NCBI GenBank assembly: GCA_903919535.1
Contig: CAIXIP010000272.1
Coordinates: 1-49,442, forward strand
Direction of reading: 5' to 3'
DNA from: an uncultured Bacteroidota bacterium
GTDB taxonomy: Bacteria; Bacteroidota; Bacteroidia; 2-12-FULL-35-15
Length of the DNA stretch: 49,442 nucleotides
Below, piece by piece: positions 1-7,667 of the stretch (positions within the stretch are counted from its first letter, which is position 1; each line of letters opens with the position of its first letter). The notes beneath the pieces were generated by a model. That model was not told where the DNA came from. It saw only the letters and a list, made by a program, of their open reading frames with translations, and made no database searches. Made by a program: the position numbers and the translations under genes.

Positions 1-719
1 CGAGTCCGCGCGGAATCAACCATCAGCCAGAATCCAAGCTATCTCTTTTTTACCAGTACCTGTTTTCACTTTTACTTTTTTTTGGCGGATATGCGTTAGT
101 TCATCAGTTTTCCGATTTTGTGCAAAACTGGTTAATGCAAATTGTCAATCCGTACATAGCAAATTCATCGTGGCTGAGTTATCTCACAAATATTTTAAGT
201 TTTGTGATTAATATTTTATTTGCAATTATTTTCTATTTTTTTTATTCAGCAATTGTAAAATATATTGTTTTGATTATAATGTCACCCGTAATGGCTTTGC
301 TTTCTGAAAGAGCAGATGAAATTATCACAGGAAAGAAATATAAATTTAACTTTTCGCAATTTCTGCATGATATTTTAAGAGGCATTTCCATTGCTATTCG
401 AAATATGCTTATTGAATTAAGTATCATACTATTCTGCTTCATTTTAGTATGGATACCAATAATTGGCTGGTTGAGCCCAGTTTTTTTATTGATAGTTTCC
501 TATTACTTTTACGGCTTTTCAATGATTGATTATACAAGTGAAAGACGCAAATTGAATGTTACAGAAAGTGTTGCATATATTCGGAAAAATAAAGGATTAG
601 CAATTGGAAATGGCTTTGTTTTTGCGTTGGTTTTTGCCTTCCCAATTATTGGAGCAATAGTAGTAGCAGTGCTTGCCCCTATAGCGGCAACTATTGCAGT
701 GTTAGAAATAGAAAAGTAA
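1..719 (+). CDS. EI24 domain-containing membrane protein (5' partial)
   Basis: The reading frame is open from the first complete codon at base 3 to the TAA at 717-719, so the gene is cut by the window edge and the GTG at 120 is not a real start. About 238 residues are visible. They form several hydrophobic segments, with a polar loop around EITGKKYKF and the central WIPIIGW and C-terminal AFPIIGA stretches typical of the EI24/CysZ-like family (Pfam EI24). CysZ in Proteobacteria is a sulfate permease, but Bacteroidota members are uncharacterised and transport of sulfate is not shown here. mqnA starts 3 bases after the stop, so the two are probably co-transcribed. Family assignment is fairly secure, function is not. 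Confidence 0.7.
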   Translation, partial: SPRGINHQPESKLSLFYQYLFSLLLFFGGYALVHQFSDFVQNWLMQIVNPYIANSSWLSYLTNILSFVINILFAIIFYFFYSAIVKYIVLIIMSPVMALLSERADEIITGKKYKFNFSQFLHDILRGISIAIRNMLIELSIILFCFILVWIPIIGWLSPVFLLIVSYYFYGFSMIDYTSERRKLNVTESVAYIRKNKGLAIGNGFVFALVFAFPIIGAIVVAVLAPIAATIAVLEIEK

Positions 720-722
720 AAT

Positions 723-1478
723 ATGAAAAAAATTAAAATATCAGTAGTGTCATATTTGAATTCTAAACCATTTATTTATGGTTTGAATCAGTCCGAAATC
801 AAAAATGAAATTGATTTGCAATTAGATATTCCTTCTGTTTGTGCTCAAAAGCTTCTTGATGGTAATGTTGATATTGGATTAATACCCGTAGCTGTAATTC
901 CGAAATTAAAAGAGCATTACATTATCAGTGATTATTGCATTGGGGCTGTGGGAAAAGTAGCATCGGTTATTTTATATAGCAATGTTCCTTTGGCGGAAAT
1001 TGAAACAGTACTGTTGGATTATCAATCGCGTACTTCGGTAACTTTGGTTAAGGTGCTCGCAAAAAAATTCTGGAAAATTAATCCTCAATGGATTCCTGCC
1101 GAAGCCGATTATGAAAATAGTATTTCAGGAACAACAGCTGCTGTAATTATTGGTGATCGTACTTTTGGTCTTGAAAATAAATATGCATATTCTTACGATT
1201 TGGCCGAAGAATGGCAAAAATTCACACAATTACCTTTTGTATTTGCCTGTTGGGTTTCCACAAAAAAATTAACGCAACAATTTATAAGTGATTTTAATCA
1301 GGCTTTAAAATTAGGGCTGGATAATCGTCCTTTGCTGATAAAGGAATTAGAGGCAAGTGGAAAATATCAAACAAATGTTGATGAATATTTGAATAAAAGT
1401 TTGAGTTATGAATACGATACGGCTAAAAAGGAAGCTTTGACTCTGTTTTTGAAATATCTGGCAAAACTTTATGAATAA
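723..1478 (+). CDS. mqnA: Chorismate dehydratase MqnA (futalosine menaquinone pathway)
   Basis: A 251-residue protein of the MqnA/MqnD periplasmic-binding-like fold. MqnA dehydrates chorismate to 3-enolpyruvylbenzoate, the first step of the futalosine route to menaquinone, in the cytoplasm. The N-terminus ISVVSYLNSKPFIYGL carries the SYLNSKPF signature of the family. The segment DGNVDIGLIPVAVIPKL and the later QSRTSVTLVKVL stretch also match MqnA, and there is no signal peptide. Length is normal. It follows the EI24-type membrane gene by 3 bases. The other mqn genes are not in this window. Its presence implies that this organism does not rely on the MenD/MenB route. MqnD is the nearest alternative, but the SYLNSKPF start favours MqnA. 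Confidence 0.9.
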   Translation: MKKIKISVVSYLNSKPFIYGLNQSEIKNEIDLQLDIPSVCAQKLLDGNVDIGLIPVAVIPKLKEHYIISDYCIGAVGKVASVILYSNVPLAEIETVLLDYQSRTSVTLVKVLAKKFWKINPQWIPAEADYENSISGTTAAVIIGDRTFGLENKYAYSYDLAEEWQKFTQLPFVFACWVSTKKLTQQFISDFNQALKLGLDNRPLLIKELEASGKYQTNVDEYLNKSLSYEYDTAKKEALTLFLKYLAKLYE

Positions 1479-1481
1479 TAT

Positions 1482-1511
1482 TTTGTATTTTGGTTTAAAT
1501 CAATATATTTG
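1482..1511 (+). promoter_or_regulatory. Bacteroidota-type promoter for the TPR/PD40 gene
   Basis: TTTG at 1482-1485, 18 bases, then TATATTTG at 1504-1511 exactly match the Bacteroidota primary sigma consensus TTTG-N(17-23)-TAnnTTTG. It begins 3 bases after the mqnA stop codon and lies about 60 bases before the ATG at 1572, so the downstream gene has its own promoter. The predicted transcript start is about 1515-1520. Confidence 0.7.
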
Positions 1512-1571
1512 CTTCTATTCGAAAAATGAAGGTTTGGCTTATTAATGTGACAAAAAACAAATAATCTACAC

Positions 1572-3212
1572 ATGAAAAAAATACTAACTATTTCCTTGCT
1601 GATTTTCTTTTCTCTTGGCACTTTGCTAGCTCAAAAGAATGTTATTGAAAAAAGTGAGGATCAGATAAAAATGTTTAATGCGCAGCAACGCTTTTTTGCG
1701 GGTGATTTTCAAGGAGCATTAAATATTTACAGTGATGTATTAAAAGGGAAGCCAAATGATGCTAACATTACTTTCCATATTGCTGAGTGTTATTTTGAAT
1801 TGGGACAATATGAGCAAGCACTTGAAAATGCTGAGAAAGCAAAATTCATTGATCCTAAAGCAAATGAGAACACCCCATTATTGTTAGGGAAATTGTACCA
1901 CCGAAATGCAAAATTTGATGAAGCACTTGCCGAATTTGCAAATTATAAAACATTAGTTGCTGGAGATGAAAAAAAGATAAAGGAAAGTGATGTAGATTAT
2001 TACATATCCCAAGTTAATACTGCTAAAGAAATGATTGCAAAGCCTGTAGATGTTAAGATAGATAACATGGGTGATTTGATTAATTCAGAATATGATGACA
2101 AAGGACCATCCATTACTGCCGATGGCAAGATGTTGATATTGAACTCCAGACGCCCTGGTAAGTCAACAAAATTAGATATGGAGGGAGATAAAAAATATTT
2201 CGAAGATATTTATGTTTCTCGTTGGGATAGTATTAAAAAGCTTTGGAGTGCTGCAGAGTTAATACCTGGTGCTATCAATACAGAAGGACATGATGCTTGT
2301 ACCAGCATTTCTCCTGATGGAAAACAAATATTTGTCTATAAAAATGATATAGAAAGTGAATCTCGTGGTGGAGATATTTATTTTTCACGTTTGGGTTCTT
2401 CCGGAAAATGGGGCGCACCTCAATCAATGGGGAAGCCAATAAATACTACGTATTGGGAAGGTGGAGCTTGTATTTCTCCCGATGGAAAAACACTTTATTT
2501 CGTGAGCGAACGTCCGGGAGGAGTTGGTCATAGCGATATTTATATGGTTAACAAAAAAAGCCGTACCGAGTGGGATGTGCCTGTAAACCTAGGAAGTGTT
2601 GTTAATACTACTGAAGATGAAGGAGGGATATTTTTAGCACCAGATGGTAAATCTTTGTTTTTTAGTTCAAAAGGACATAACAGTATGGGCGGGTATGATA
2701 TCTTTAAAACAGTATATGAAAAAGGAAAATGGTCAACACCACAAAATTTAGGTTACCCAATAAATACAATCTATAATGATGTTAGTTTTACAATTTCTAT
2801 TGATGCACAAACAGGTTATTTTTCAAGCGATAGAAAAGGTGGTTTAGGTGAGCGTGATATTTATAAAGTAGATTTAACCAATTACCCTGTTCTTGAGAAA
2901 GAAATGAAAGCTAAAATTGTAAACACTGGCCCTGCAATGGCTATTTTAAGAGGTGATATCTTTAATGCTACCGATGGTAATGCCATGGAAGCAGAGCTTT
3001 TTATTTATGACGAAGAAGGGAAACAAGTTGGTAACACTTCTTCTACTTCCGGAAGTGGTGAATATTTCATTACTCTTGAAGCCAATAAAACCTATCAGGT
3101 AAAAATTAACATGCCAGGTTACAAAGCGATAGATGAAAAAGTGGAAGTAAAAGCAGCAAAAGAAGGTGCGACTACTGTAGTAAAACATTATTTGTTGTAT
3201 AAGGTTAAGTAA
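1572..3212 (+). CDS. TPR and PD40 beta-propeller periplasmic protein with C-terminal CarboxypepD-like domain
   Basis: 546 residues. A type I signal peptide ends near LGTLLAQ (about residue 20). TPR-like helices follow (about 33-150, FHIAECYFELGQYEQALENAEKA without a break). Then come PD40/WD40-like strands (about 175-440) recognised by repeated SxxxDGKxLxF motifs: SITADGKM, SISPDGKQ, CISPDGKTLYF, FLAPDGKSLFF and FSSDRKGGLGERDIY. The end (about 455-546) looks like a carboxypeptidase regulatory-like beta-sandwich (GEYFITLEANKTYQVKI). This is the domain order of T9SS component PorE and related OmpA-family proteins, but the peptidoglycan-binding OmpA domain is absent: the frame stops and a terminator follows. 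It is probably a periplasmic envelope protein; a PorE role is not shown. Confidence 0.8.
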   Translation: MKKILTISLLIFFSLGTLLAQKNVIEKSEDQIKMFNAQQRFFAGDFQGALNIYSDVLKGKPNDANITFHIAECYFELGQYEQALENAEKAKFIDPKANENTPLLLGKLYHRNAKFDEALAEFANYKTLVAGDEKKIKESDVDYYISQVNTAKEMIAKPVDVKIDNMGDLINSEYDDKGPSITADGKMLILNSRRPGKSTKLDMEGDKKYFEDIYVSRWDSIKKLWSAAELIPGAINTEGHDACTSISPDGKQIFVYKNDIESESRGGDIYFSRLGSSGKWGAPQSMGKPINTTYWEGGACISPDGKTLYFVSERPGGVGHSDIYMVNKKSRTEWDVPVNLGSVVNTTEDEGGIFLAPDGKSLFFSSKGHNSMGGYDIFKTVYEKGKWSTPQNLGYPINTIYNDVSFTISIDAQTGYFSSDRKGGLGERDIYKVDLTNYPVLEKEMKAKIVNTGPAMAILRGDIFNATDGNAMEAELFIYDEEGKQVGNTSSTSGSGEYFITLEANKTYQVKINMPGYKAIDEKVEVKAAKEGATTVVKHYLLYKVK

Positions 3213-3227
3213 TATTTTTTTTTGGTG

Positions 3228-3256
3228 AAGCCCCTCATTAAAAATGGGGGGCTTTT
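3228..3256 (+). terminator. Rho-independent terminator after the TPR/PD40 gene
   Basis: Stem AAGCCCC (3228-3234) pairs with GGGGCTT (3248-3254), extended inward by TCATT against AATGG with one wobble pair. A short T run follows. It starts 15 bases after the stop codon. Confidence 0.8.
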
Positions 3257-3369
3257 CTATGCCAGTAATTTAAATTTATTTCAAGCTTTTTTCGGAATCA
3301 TGATAAAAGTCATAATAATTGGTGGGAGCGAAAGTGCTTTAAAATCAGCTGGTTATGTTTGTGTTTGTT

Positions 3370-3388
3370 ATTTTGAATAATTCTAAAT
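3370..3388. promoter_or_regulatory. Palindromic operator candidate (Fur/PerR-like) before hemA
   Basis: The 19-base sequence ATTTTGAATAATTCTAAAT is a 9-1-9 inverted repeat with 8 of 9 arm positions complementary. Spacing and AT-rich composition resemble the 7-1-7 boxes of the Fur/PerR family (PerR consensus TTATAATnATTATAA). It sits 72 bases before the hemA start. Control of hemA by a Fur-family regulator is known in Bacillus subtilis (PerR); here it is inference from the palindrome and its position. Confidence 0.45.
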
Positions 3389-3459
3389 AGTCTGAATGAC
3401 ATTTTCATGACATTAGCCTCCGAATAACATAGGAAATTTGAGGAAAGAAAAATGAAGTT

Positions 3460-4692
3460 GTGATTAGAACTAAGATTATAGCATTTACACACAAAACTAC
3501 TGACATAAATGAGATCGGTAAATTGCATATTGATGAAACTCAATTGCAAGCCAGATTAGAACATTTGAAATCAGTATCAGGAGTTGAAGAATTGCAATAC
3601 CTTTCTACCTGTAATCGTGTTGAGTTTATGTTATCCTCTAATGGAAATATCGACAATGCGTTTTTAAAATTATTTTTCGGAGCATTTGATTTAACTTGGA
3701 AAGAAGCTGAAATAAATTGGGCAATTAATAATGCACAGGTTTTTGAAGGCGAAGAAGCGTTGCGTCATTTGTTTAATGTTGCCTCATCGATAGATTCTTT
3801 AGTTGTTGGTGAAAGAGAAATTATTACTCAAGTTCGTAATTCATACGAAAAATGTTCAAGTTTAAATTTAACAGGAGATTTGATTCGTTTAGCAATTAAA
3901 CGAACAATTGAAGTTGCAAAGGACGTTTATACGAATACAAACATTGCTCGTAATCCTGTTTCTGTTGTTTCATTAGCATACCGCAAGCTGCGTGCGTTAA
4001 ATGTAAAACAAGATGCTCGTTTCTTGATAATTGGTTCAGGTGTTACGAATACAACAATGGCGAAATATTTAAAAAAGCATGAGTTTGCTAACTTCTCTGT
4101 TTTTAATCGCACCTTGGAAAATGCACAAAAATTAGCAGATGAATTAAAAGGAAAAGCATATCCTCTTTCTGAACTTATAAACTTTAAACAAGGTTTTGAT
4201 ATAATTGTAACTTGTACCGGTGCTGCTGAAAGTGTTATTACTCCTGAAATATACAAGAGTTTAGTAGGAGAAGACAGATCTAAAAAAATTGTAATTGATC
4301 TTGCAATTCCGAATGATTTGGATGCTGAAATATTAAAAAATTACGATGTTAATTTAATTGCTGTAAATAATCTACAGGAAGTAGCAAAGGAAAATTTGTT
4401 GGCGCGTGAACTGGAAATGCAAGCATGTAATCAAATTATCGAAAGAAATATTGAAGAGTTCAAACAAATCATCAAGACAAGAAAAGTAGAAATTGCAATG
4501 AGCGAAGTGCCTAAGAAAATGAAAGCAATTCGTGAAACTGCAAATGAAGTTTTTGCAAAAGAATTAGAAAGCTTAGATGCTCAATCGAAAGAAACTTTAG
4601 ATAAGATTCTTTCATACATGGAAAAAAAATACATCAGTGTTCCAATGAAAATGGCGAAAGAAATATTGATTGAAGACGCTAAAACGAAATAG
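3460..4692 (+). CDS. hemA: Glutamyl-tRNA reductase HemA
   Basis: 410 residues, normal for the family. HemA reduces glutamyl-tRNA(Glu) with NADPH to glutamate-1-semialdehyde, the committed step of C5-route tetrapyrrole synthesis. The catalytic cysteine is Cys51 in the motif LSTCNRVEF. SSIDSLVVGEREIITQV is the conserved segment of the catalytic domain, and a Rossmann NADPH domain starts near FLIIGSGVTN (about residue 188). The C-terminal helical dimerisation domain is complete. The start is a GTG at 3460. The only nearby ATG (3452) is out of frame and reads ATG AAG TTG TGA, its stop overlapping the hemA start. AGGAAAG at 3441-3447 is a possible ribosome site. hemCD and hemB follow, but separated by terminators, so they are probably separate transcripts. 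Confidence 0.95.
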   Translation: MIRTKIIAFTHKTTDINEIGKLHIDETQLQARLEHLKSVSGVEELQYLSTCNRVEFMLSSNGNIDNAFLKLFFGAFDLTWKEAEINWAINNAQVFEGEEALRHLFNVASSIDSLVVGEREIITQVRNSYEKCSSLNLTGDLIRLAIKRTIEVAKDVYTNTNIARNPVSVVSLAYRKLRALNVKQDARFLIIGSGVTNTTMAKYLKKHEFANFSVFNRTLENAQKLADELKGKAYPLSELINFKQGFDIIVTCTGAAESVITPEIYKSLVGEDRSKKIVIDLAIPNDLDAEILKNYDVNLIAVNNLQEVAKENLLARELEMQACNQIIERNIEEFKQIIKTRKVEIAMSEVPKKMKAIRETANEVFAKELESLDAQSKETLDKILSYMEKKYISVPMKMAKEILIEDAKTK

Positions 4693-4695
4693 TTT

Positions 4696-4720
4696 AAGAG
4701 CCCGAAAGGGCTTTTGTTTT
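4696..4720 (+). terminator. Rho-independent terminator after hemA
   Basis: AGCCC (4699-4703), GAAA tetraloop, GGGCT (4708-4712), with A-T and G-T pairs extending the stem to 4696-4715 and a T-rich tail. It lies 4 bases after the hemA stop codon. Confidence 0.85.
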
Positions 4721-4736
4721 ATTATAAAAAAAGATT

Positions 4737-4874
4737 GGAACGCAGATTTATTAAGATCGTTAAGATTAAAAATGATAAAATAAATTTGTTCTGTATTAAA
4801 TAAATCATAAACTATCTTATATTACTACAATCATAATCATGTTGTATCATAACAATCATAAAAATCCGCGTACC
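4737..4874. repeat. Intergenic dispersed-repeat element with imperfect inverted ends
   Basis: The 207-base gap between hemA and hemCD is largely this element. Its ends GGAACGCAGATTT (4737-4749) and AAATCCGCGTACC (4862-4874) are inverted repeats matching at 11 of 13 positions. The inside is AT-rich and holds short reiterations of TTAAGAT and of ATCATAA-like words. Similar GGAACGCGGAT...ATCCGCGTxCC elements recur between genes of many Bacteroidota, from general knowledge. No coding frame is seen. It may act as an RNA hairpin or be a non-autonomous mobile repeat. Confidence 0.55.
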
Positions 4875-4899
4875 ATCACACACAGAGTAAAAAAAGAAA

Positions 4900-6459
4900 A
4901 TGGAAAGAAAAATAATCATTGGCAGTAGAGGAAGTGATCTAGCATTGTGGCAAGCAAATCATATATTACGTAAAGTTCAAAAATTAGGGCTTACGGCTGA
5001 ATTAAAAATAATTACAACACAAGGTGATGCAATTCAGGATTTAAGTTTTGATAAGCTGGAAGGGAAAGGTTTCTTTACAAAAGAAATTGAAGACGCGCTA
5101 TTAAAAAAAGAAATTGACCTTGCTGTTCATTCACATAAAGATTTGCCAACAACTTCTCCGGAAGGATTAAAAATTGCAGCCGTTTCGGAGCGTGAAGATG
5201 CTGCAGAATTGGTTTTGATTCGTAAAGAATGTGTTGACATTGGACAAAAATTTGCATTCAAAAAAAATGCTATTGTTGGTACTTCTTCAGCTCGCAGAAA
5301 ATCACAATTGTTAGCATTTCGTAATGATATTAAAATGGAAGACTTACGCGGAAATGTTCCAACACGAATTCAGAAATTACGTGATAAAAAGTATGATGCC
5401 ATCATGTTGGCTGCTGCTGGAGTAGAGCGCTTACATATTGATCTGAGCGAGTTTAAAGTAGTGCGATTAGATCCTAAGGAATTTATTCCGGCCCCAGCAC
5501 AAGGTGTTTTGGGATTGCAAATTCGTGAGGATGATCACGAATTATTTGAATACATAAATAAATTAAATTCAGAAAAAGTAGAAGATATTATTGGCGTGGA
5601 GCGCAAAGTGCTGAATTTATTTGATGGCGGTTGTCAATTGCCATTAGGGGTTTATTGTATCAAAGAAGATAATAAATTTAAAGTGTGGACCTCAAAAGCT
5701 GATGCTTGGGATACAATGCCAAAGCGATTGTATTTCGAATCATTTACAGATGAAGGATTGGCAATTAAAATTGTAAATGCATTAAATACTATAAAAGGGA
5801 AATCTGTATTAATTACGCGTGATCTAAAAGGTGATTCTTTTTTTAAAAATGTATTAGAAGGTAATGGCTATAAAGTGCAGGGCGTTTCATTTATAGAAAT
5901 AAAAAGCGTTAAGATTTCAAATGTTCCTCCAACTGACTGGGTGTTTTTTGCTAGTTCAAATGCAGTGGATCATTTTTTCGGACAGAATCCGGAATTAAAA
6001 CCAAAAACAAAATTTGGTGTGATTGGAAAATCAACCGAACTTGAATTAAAAAAACATAATCGCAATGCTGCATTCGTAGGTTCAATCAATGATACAAAAG
6101 TAGTTGGAAAAAAATTCGCGAAAGCTGTTGGTGAAGAAACGGTCTTGTTTCCTCAAGCAAAAGGAGGATTACGCACTGTACAACAACAATTTACAGATGC
6201 AGCTAAACTAACCGACCTGGTTGTTTATGAAACTGTAAAAAAAGAAAATGAAAAATTACCTGAAGTAGAAGTGCTTGTTTTTACAAGTCCTTCAAACGTA
6301 GTTTCTTATTTTGAAAAAGGTAAAGTTTCTGCAGATCAAAAAGTAATTGCAATCGGAAAATCAACCGAAAAAAAACTATTAGAATTGGGAGTAGAAAACG
6401 TTTTGCTACCAGCCTCATTTGATGAAGTAGGTTTAGCGGAAGCTGTTTTCGGGATATAA
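4900..6459 (+). CDS. hemC: Hydroxymethylbilane synthase fused to uroporphyrinogen-III synthase (HemC-HemD)
   Basis: 519 residues, against about 300-310 for HemC alone. Residues 1-300 are porphobilinogen deaminase: IIGSRGSDLALWQAN, the HSHKDLPT loop, GTSSARRKSQL, and Cys245 in FDGGCQLPLG, which carries the dipyrromethane cofactor. From about residue 303 (KGKSVLITRDLKGDSFF) to the end the sequence is a HemD-type domain, with WVFFASSNAVDHFF, GVIGKSTELEL, VLVFTSPSNVVSYF and AIGKSTEKKLLELG as two half-domains. The fusion would convert porphobilinogen to hydroxymethylbilane and close it to uroporphyrinogen III without releasing the unstable linear intermediate. No stop, frameshift or internal start divides it. 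The order hemA, hemCD, hemB is preserved locally. Confidence 0.93.
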   Translation: MERKIIIGSRGSDLALWQANHILRKVQKLGLTAELKIITTQGDAIQDLSFDKLEGKGFFTKEIEDALLKKEIDLAVHSHKDLPTTSPEGLKIAAVSEREDAAELVLIRKECVDIGQKFAFKKNAIVGTSSARRKSQLLAFRNDIKMEDLRGNVPTRIQKLRDKKYDAIMLAAAGVERLHIDLSEFKVVRLDPKEFIPAPAQGVLGLQIREDDHELFEYINKLNSEKVEDIIGVERKVLNLFDGGCQLPLGVYCIKEDNKFKVWTSKADAWDTMPKRLYFESFTDEGLAIKIVNALNTIKGKSVLITRDLKGDSFFKNVLEGNGYKVQGVSFIEIKSVKISNVPPTDWVFFASSNAVDHFFGQNPELKPKTKFGVIGKSTELELKKHNRNAAFVGSINDTKVVGKKFAKAVGEETVLFPQAKGGLRTVQQQFTDAAKLTDLVVYETVKKENEKLPEVEVLVFTSPSNVVSYFEKGKVSADQKVIAIGKSTEKKLLELGVENVLLPASFDEVGLAEAVFGI

Positions 6460-6466
6460 AGCACAA

Positions 6467-6539
6467 TGTCATTTCGAATCCCTGCAAGGGTGAGAAATCT
6501 CTTTGCCGAATGAGATTTTTCCTTTCAGTCGAAATGACA
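6467..6539. repeat. Dispersed palindromic repeat between hemCD and hemB
   Basis: The outer arms TGTCATTTCGA (6467-6477) and TCGAAATGACA (6529-6539) are a perfect 11-base inverted repeat. Inside are a second pair, AAATCTC (6495-6501) with GAGATTT (6512-6518), and a small hairpin CCCT-gca-AGGG (6480-6490). This is the GTCATTTCGA...GAGAAATCTC element seen between genes in many Bacteroidota (general knowledge). It fills nearly the whole 96-base gap, so if hemB is read from upstream the transcript carries a branched RNA fold here. Confidence 0.7.
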
Positions 6540-6555
6540 AAAATGAAAATATAAT

Positions 6556-7524
6556 ATGATACAACGTCCTCGCAGATTAAGAAAAAATGCAATTGTTCGT
6601 GAAATGGTTGCTGAAACACGTCTTTCAAAGGATATGTTTATTTATCCATACTTTGTTGTAGATGGAAAAAATATTGTTCACCCTATTGATGCAATGCCCG
6701 GCATTAATCATTATTCAGTTGATGAGTTACTGAAAGATGTTGAAAGTGGTTTAAAGGTTGGCATCAATAAAATATTATTGTTTGGTGTAGGCGAACAAAA
6801 ATCGGTAGATGGAAGTTCTTCTTTTAGCAACAATTCGATAGTTGTAAAAGCTGTAAAAGCATTAAAAGAAAAGTTTGGTGATAGTATTTATGTCATAACA
6901 GATGTTTGTGTATGCGCCTATACAACTCATGGTCATTGTGGTGTTTTACATGATGATTATGTACATAATGATTCTTCTGTTGAGGTGCTTGCAAAAATGG
7001 CATTAGCTCATGCACAAGCAGGAGCCGATATGGTGGCGCCTAGCGATATGATGGATGGTAGAATTGGAGCTATGCGAACCTTGCTTGATAATAATAATTT
7101 TGAGAACGTAGCCATCATGTCGTATTCAATTAAATATGCATCTGCGTATTACGGGCCTTTCCGCGAAGCAGCTGATTCTGCACCACAAAAGGGTGATAGA
7201 AAATCCTATCAGATGGATTACCGAAATGGAAACGAATCTATGGTTGAAGGGATGTTGGATGAAGCTGAAGGAGCAGATATCTTAATGGTAAAACCAGCAT
7301 TGGCATATATGGATGTAATTTTTAATTTGCGTCAAAATACACTTTTACCGATTGCTTGTTATAATGTTTCTGGTGAATACACCATGGTGAAAGCCACTGC
7401 AGCAAAAGGCTGGATAGATGAACAAAAAATTGTAATGGAAAATATGTATGCATTTGCGAGAGCTGGTGCAAACCTGATCATCACCTATCACACGAAAGAT
7501 ATTTTAGAAAAAGGTTGGTTGTAA
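6556..7524 (+). CDS. hemB: Delta-aminolevulinic acid dehydratase (porphobilinogen synthase) HemB
   Basis: 322 residues, full length. HemB condenses two 5-aminolevulinate molecules to porphobilinogen in the cytoplasm. The metal-binding cysteines are Cys118, Cys120 and Cys128 in the DVCVCAYTTHGHCG stretch, which marks the zinc-dependent type. The two active-site lysines are Lys193 (SYSIKYASAYYGPF) and Lys246 (LMVKPALAYMD), the latter forming the Schiff base in the family. The start is the ATG at 6556, shortly after the palindromic repeat. The gene acts between HemA/HemL and HemC, and here it follows the hemCD fusion. A strong terminator ends the block; hemL, hemE and later genes are not in the window. 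Confidence 0.96.
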   Translation: MIQRPRRLRKNAIVREMVAETRLSKDMFIYPYFVVDGKNIVHPIDAMPGINHYSVDELLKDVESGLKVGINKILLFGVGEQKSVDGSSSFSNNSIVVKAVKALKEKFGDSIYVITDVCVCAYTTHGHCGVLHDDYVHNDSSVEVLAKMALAHAQAGADMVAPSDMMDGRIGAMRTLLDNNNFENVAIMSYSIKYASAYYGPFREAADSAPQKGDRKSYQMDYRNGNESMVEGMLDEAEGADILMVKPALAYMDVIFNLRQNTLLPIACYNVSGEYTMVKATAAKGWIDEQKIVMENMYAFARAGANLIITYHTKDILEKGWL

Positions 7525-7555
7525 TAAGCTTTAGTTTTTTCATGTTTGTTTTATG

Positions 7556-7586
7556 AAAACGTCCATTTAATTAATGGACGTTTTTT
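7556..7586 (+). terminator. Rho-independent terminator after hemB
   Basis: AAAACGTCCATT (7556-7567) pairs with AATGGACGTTTT (7573-7584), a 12-bp stem with a 5-base loop and a T run. It lies 31 bases after the hemB stop and separates hemB from polA. Confidence 0.9.
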
Positions 7587-7667
7587 GTGCCTTTTTGTTA
7601 ATAATACAATTTAAATTGCATTCTATTTTCGGCTATTTTTATGGAAATAAAATAATTTAAAAATCGC

